From Curtobacterium sp. 'Ferrero' (GTDB lineage: Bacteria > Actinomycetota > Actinomycetes > Actinomycetales > Microbacteriaceae): a DNA stretch of 64,000 nucleotides. A model generated the notes under the pieces. The model worked only from the letters and a program-made list of their open reading frames with translations, was not told where the DNA came from and did no database searches. The stretch covers positions 124,001 to 188,000 of the forward strand of contig NZ_NXIA01000002.1 in the NCBI RefSeq assembly GCF_002412165.1. The letters are read 5' to 3'. The position numbers and the translations under genes are program-made. This document shows, piece after piece, positions 60,908 through 64,000 of the stretch. Within the stretch, counting starts at the first letter, position 1. The number at the start of each line of letters is the position of its first letter.

Positions 60908-61840
60908 ATGACCGAACCCCGCGGACGGCAACTGCTGCCCGGCCAGACCAGCCGCGTCCACGTGTACGACGTCGGGGCGCGGACCGGCCGGCTCGTGTTC
61001 GAGTCGAGCACGCTGCTGGTCGAGGCGCCGAACGTCCTCGACGACGACACCCTCGTGCTCAACGGCGGCGGAGACCTCTGGTTGCTGCCGCTGCCCGCGC
61101 CGGGTGACGACCGCGTGCTCGACGAGACCGCGCTCGTCCCGGTGCCGATGCCCGGCGTCGAGGAGATCAACAACGACCACGTGCTCGACCGCTCGGACGG
61201 GTCGGTCGTGGTGAGCGCGCGGAACGGCGAGCTGTACCGGGTGCCGCTGCCGGCGGGCGGCGAGGCCCGACAGCTCACCGACACGACGACCGCGCTCCCG
61301 ACGACGCGCAAGTTCTACCTGCACGGCATCGCGGCGGACGGGCGCGCCCTCGCGGCGATCGTCGGCGAGCTGACCCCGGACGGGGTCTGGACGACGGACG
61401 TCGCCAGCGTCGACCCGGGCACCGGCGAACCGACCTTCCTGACACGTGACGGGTTCCCCGACGACGGCTGCACGTTCGCGGACGGGGCAGTGCTGTGGAA
61501 CACCGAGCGGTTCACTCCCGGCACGGCTCAGCTCGCGGTGGTGCGCGACGGTGGCGAGCCCGTGCGCCTCACGGACGACGACCGGGTGAACTGGTTCCCG
61601 CACCTGTCGCCGGACGGCGCGCACCTGCTGTACCTGTCGTACGAGCCCGGCGTCCAGGGGCACCCGGCCGACCACCGCGTCGAGCTGCGGCTGCTCCCCG
61701 GCGCACTCGTGCGTGGTGCCCGGATCGCGGTGCTGCCAGAGACCCTCGTCGCGCTCGACGGCGGGCAGGGGACCGTGAACGTCCCGCCGTGGTCGCCGGA
61801 CTCACGGTGGTTCGCCTACTGCGACTACCCGGTGCGGTAG
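60908..61840 (+). CDS. TolB-like beta-propeller protein
   Basis: 310 residues, WD40-like/PD40 repeats: LVLNGGGDLWLLPLP, HLSPDGAHLLYLSYEPG and PWSPDSRWFAYCDY show the SPDGxxxxY pattern. No signal peptide, so cytoplasmic. ATG at 60908 is 6 nt after CAGGAT. Function unknown; such proteins bind peptides or sugars or form the non-catalytic part of peptidases. Confidence 0.82.
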   Translation: MTEPRGRQLLPGQTSRVHVYDVGARTGRLVFESSTLLVEAPNVLDDDTLVLNGGGDLWLLPLPAPGDDRVLDETALVPVPMPGVEEINNDHVLDRSDGSVVVSARNGELYRVPLPAGGEARQLTDTTTALPTTRKFYLHGIAADGRALAAIVGELTPDGVWTTDVASVDPGTGEPTFLTRDGFPDDGCTFADGAVLWNTERFTPGTAQLAVVRDGGEPVRLTDDDRVNWFPHLSPDGAHLLYLSYEPGVQGHPADHRVELRLLPGALVRGARIAVLPETLVALDGGQGTVNVPPWSPDSRWFAYCDYPVR

Positions 61841-61872
61841 GGGGCCGGGTCCGCGGGCCGAGGTCGCCGAGA

Positions 61873-61904
61873 CTCGGCCCCGCGGACGGTTCCGCGGGGC
61901 CGAG
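61873..61904. terminator. Bidirectional terminator between convergent genes
   Basis: CTCGGCCCCGCGGA-CGGT-TCCGCGGGGCCGAG, a 14-bp perfect stem with 4-nt loop. An outer pair, GCCGAGACTCGG (61866-61877) and CCGAGTCTCGGC (61925-61936), could form an alternative fold. Confidence 0.8.
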
Positions 61905-61955
61905 GCCACGGAACTGGCCGCTGAGCCGAGTCTCGGCCGCGCGCGGGACGGCGCG

Positions 61956-62687
61956 CTACACCTCGCGCACCTGCCCCTGCTTGATGTGGAGGCGGCGCTC
62001 CGCCCGACGTGCCACCCACGAGTCGTGCGTGACGATGACCACGGTCAGCCCGCGCTCCTTCCACTGCTTCTCGATCAGGCCCATGATCTCGTCGCGCGTC
62101 CCCTCGTCGAGCGCCCCGGTCGGCTCGTCGGCGAGCAGCACCGACGGGTTCTTCACGAGTGCCCGAGCGATCGCGACCCGCTGCTGCTGCCCGCCGGAGA
62201 GCTCCGCCGGCAGGTGGTCGAGCCGTTCGCCCAGCCCGACCTCGCGGAGCGCCGCCGCGGAGCGCTCGCGCACCTCGGCCTTCGAGCGGTTCGCGAGGGA
62301 CCCCGCGAACGCGGTCTCGACGTTCTCCAGGGCGGTCAACGTCGGGATGAGGTTGAAGCTCTGGAACACGAACCCGATCTCGGTCGCCCGGAGGTCGGTG
62401 AGCGCCCCGTCGCCGAGCTTCGCGACGTCGTGGTCGCCGAGCAGGACGCTCCCGGCGCTCGGCCGGTCGAGCGCACCGAGCATCTGCAGCAGCGTGGACT
62501 TGCCGCCGCCGGTCGGCCCCTGGATCGCCACGAGCTGGCCCTGCGGGATCGTCAGGTCGACGTTGGTCAGCGCGGTGACGGTCCGCTTCTTCTGCTGGTA
62601 CGTCTTGCTCACGTTCTGCAGACGGTAGATCGGCCGGGAGGCGCGGCTCGCCTCCGTCGCGGACGCTGCGGTCGTCGGGGTGGTCAC
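61956..62687 (-). CDS. ABC transporter ATP-binding protein (MacB/LolD type)
   Basis: 243 residues. Walker A GPTGGGKST, Q-loop FVFQSFNLIPTL, signature LSGGQQQR, Walker B VLLADEPTGALD, switch VTHD. The GTG at 62687 has AGGAG 5 nt upstream and gives the standard length. An ATG at 62780 that overlaps the permease stop would add 31 Pro/Thr-rich residues. Drives the permease encoded just upstream. Confidence 0.93.
   Translation of the reverse strand: MTTPTTAASATEASRASRPIYRLQNVSKTYQQKKRTVTALTNVDLTIPQGQLVAIQGPTGGGKSTLLQMLGALDRPSAGSVLLGDHDVAKLGDGALTDLRATEIGFVFQSFNLIPTLTALENVETAFAGSLANRSKAEVRERSAAALREVGLGERLDHLPAELSGGQQQRVAIARALVKNPSVLLADEPTGALDEGTRDEIMGLIEKQWKERGLTVVIVTHDSWVARRAERRLHIKQGQVREV
62631..62647. 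repeat. Half-site of the palindrome family inside the ABC ATPase gene
   Basis: CGGCCGGGAGGCGCGGC is in frame and encodes part of RASRP on the minus strand, the same peptide as the half-site in menD. Confidence 0.5.
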
Positions 62688-62779
62688 GGTGGCTCCTGTC
62701 GGGTCGGGGGTGCTGCGGTCGTCGGCGGTCGCGTCCGGGCGTGCCGGGACGGGGACCGCGCCGGTGGTCGGCGCGGGCA

Positions 62780-64000
62780 TCAGGCGACGCTCCGCAGCGC
62801 CTCGGCCGGTCGGAGCCGGCTCGCGCGCCACCCGCCGAGCGCGCCGGCGAGGAGGCCGCCGAGGATCGCGAGGCCGATGGCGAGGAGGATCACCTCGACG
62901 GTCACGGGAGCGTGCAGGACGACGTCGGTCGTGCTGGCGCTGCTCGCACCGCCGCCGCCGAACCCACCGGCGGGGGCGCCACCGGCCGAGCCGCCACCGG
63001 CCGCTCCGGTCGCAGCGCCACCGGGCATCCCACCTCCTGTGCCCATGCCGCCACGGGTGGAGGTCGAGGCGCTCGCCGAGACCGTCGGGGCGATGACGTT
63101 CACGACGAGGATCCCGATGAGACCCACGGCTGCGCCGATCACCCCGCCGATGAGTCCCTGCACGAGCGACTCGCCCGCGACCTGTCGGGTGATCCGGCCG
63201 TTCGACCAGCCGATGGCCTTGAGCGTGCCGAACTCACGCGTGCGTCGGGTGACGCCGGAGATGGTGAACAGGATCGCGATGAGGAACGCCGCGGCGAGGA
63301 CCACGATCGACAGCCACGTGCCGAGGTTCGACACGAGCGACGACGCCGTGCCGAGGGACCCGGAGACGCTCGACGCGAGGTCGGCCTCGGTGGAGACGGT
63401 CGCGCTCGAGAGCTTCTTCGACAGCGCGGACTTGATCGTGCCCACGTCCGACGACGACTCGGCGGAGACGTAGATCGAGGTGACCTTGCCGTCGAGGTCG
63501 GCGAGCGACTGCGCGGTGTCGAGCGGGACGTACGTGTTCGAGCCTGTGGAGCTCGACGAGCCGGTCGACGCGACGATCCCGATGACGGTGAACTTCGTCC
63601 CGCCGATCGAGAGCGTGTCCCCGACGGCCTTGTCCTCGCTCTTCGCGTACGAGCTGTCGAGCACGACGACGTCCTTGCCGGCGTCCTTCGCCGTGAACGT
63701 GCGTCCCTTCGTCAGCTCGGTGCTCGTGAGGGGACCGACCGTGTCACCGGAGACGGGGATGCCCGTGACGGTGAACGAGTCGACGCTGAACGAGCCGCCG
63801 CCGAAGCCGCCACCCCCGCCGCCGCTCGGGGGACCCTGCTGCGCGTCGCTCTCGCCGGTGTTGCTGCTGCCCGTGCTGCTGCTGCCCGTGGTACCGCTGC
63901 TGTTCTGCTTGACCTGCCCGGAGAAGGTCGTGTCCTCGAGCGTCAGCACGCCGGTCGCCGCCTTGACGCCGTCCGTCGCCGTCACCGTCCGGACGTCCGA
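62780..64000 (-). CDS. MacB/FtsX-type ABC transporter permease, 5' part outside window
   Basis: The frame is open to the window edge, so the N-terminal membrane helix and the start of the external MacB_PCD domain are missing. Seen are: a Ser/Gly/Thr-rich segment (SSGTTGSSSTGSSNTGES, then GGGGGGFGGGSF), the rest of the external domain, and the FtsX core with three helices (TWLSIVVLAAAFLIAILFTI, LIGGVIGAAVGLIGILVVNV, VILLAIGLAILGGLLAGALG). An unusual Gly/Ser/Ala-rich external loop (GGMGTGGGMPGGAATG) lies between the second and third. It exports an unknown substrate or transmits force to a cell-wall enzyme. One base overlaps the possible ATG of the ATPase gene. Confidence 0.9.
   Translation of the reverse strand, partial: SDVRTVTATDGVKAATGVLTLEDTTFSGQVKQNSSGTTGSSSTGSSNTGESDAQQGPPSGGGGGGFGGGSFSVDSFTVTGIPVSGDTVGPLTSTELTKGRTFTAKDAGKDVVVLDSSYAKSEDKAVGDTLSIGGTKFTVIGIVASTGSSSSTGSNTYVPLDTAQSLADLDGKVTSIYVSAESSSDVGTIKSALSKKLSSATVSTEADLASSVSGSLGTASSLVSNLGTWLSIVVLAAAFLIAILFTISGVTRRTREFGTLKAIGWSNGRITRQVAGESLVQGLIGGVIGAAVGLIGILVVNVIAPTVSASASTSTRGGMGTGGGMPGGAATGAAGGGSAGGAPAGGFGGGGASSASTTDVVLHAPVTVEVILLAIGLAILGGLLAGALGGWRASRLRPAEALRSVA

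Overview
This is a very GC-rich chromosomal window (about 70% G+C) from an actinobacterium. Several features point to the family Microbacteriaceae, and Curtobacterium or a close relative is my best guess, by family resemblance only. They are the order MaoC-MaoC-murB-aspartate aminotransferase-tRNA-Trp-secE-nusG-rplK-rplA, a MenA-type menaquinone pathway, a 32-residue bS22-like ribosomal protein beside a small excisionase-type HTH gene, an archaeal-type AspRS, many GTG/TTG starts, and -10-like boxes placed 6-8 nt ahead of start codons (leaderless transcripts). I see no insertion sequence, prophage, CRISPR array, rRNA or replication origin. The window reads as core chromosome.

Layout. 1-9 kb: sodA (5' end missing), TetR regulator, PfkB-type sugar kinase, a MarR-photolyase-serine hydrolase operon, an orphan winged-helix regulator with a possible leaderless upstream ORF, upp, tadA. 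9-18 kb: proC, a KtrA/TrkH-type potassium uptake pair, ArsR regulator, the HTH/bS22 pair, a glutaredoxin-like protein, aspS, a MerR regulator facing a SulP transporter. 18-23 kb: an operon for System II cytochrome c maturation (ResA-like thioredoxin, CcdA, ResB, CcsB). 23-36 kb: menaquinone synthesis (menC, menB, menE, menA, menD, menF, menG, polyprenyl diphosphate synthase) with a ferredoxin-NADP reductase. 36-45 kb: acyltransferase-like membrane protein, cardiolipin synthase, YajQ, tRNA-Tyr, inositol monophosphatase, M23 peptidase, tRNA-Thr, tRNA-Met, and a GH36 alpha-galactosidase divergent from an AraC regulator. 45-52 kb: the MaoC pair, murB, aminotransferase, tRNA-Trp and the secE-nusG-rplK-rplA translation cluster. 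52-64 kb: Pr6Pr membrane protein, a stand-alone YqaJ nuclease, a ROK-controlled sugar ABC operon (isomerase, oxidoreductase, binding protein, two permeases, no ATPase), a beta-propeller protein, and a MacB/FtsX-type ABC exporter that runs off the right edge.

The genes form two coherent blocks. One is a respiratory-chain block: menaquinone synthesis plus cytochrome c maturation, with electron supply by ferredoxin reductase. The other is a sugar-uptake block: ROK regulator, binding protein, permeases and sugar-modifying enzymes. Genes within operons are tightly coupled, with ATGA/GTGA overlaps.

The most unusual signal is between genes. A family of near-identical long palindromes (core GGGAGGCRCGGTGC and its complement) closes at least five transcription units, and half copies lie elsewhere, two of them inside reading frames. 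Many other intergenic gaps hold tandem repeats, each with its own motif: units of 9, 14, 17-18, 18, 19 or 56 bp. Two large arrays (30.7-31.2 kb and 60.4-60.9 kb) combine direct repeats with inverted elements and have no coding explanation.
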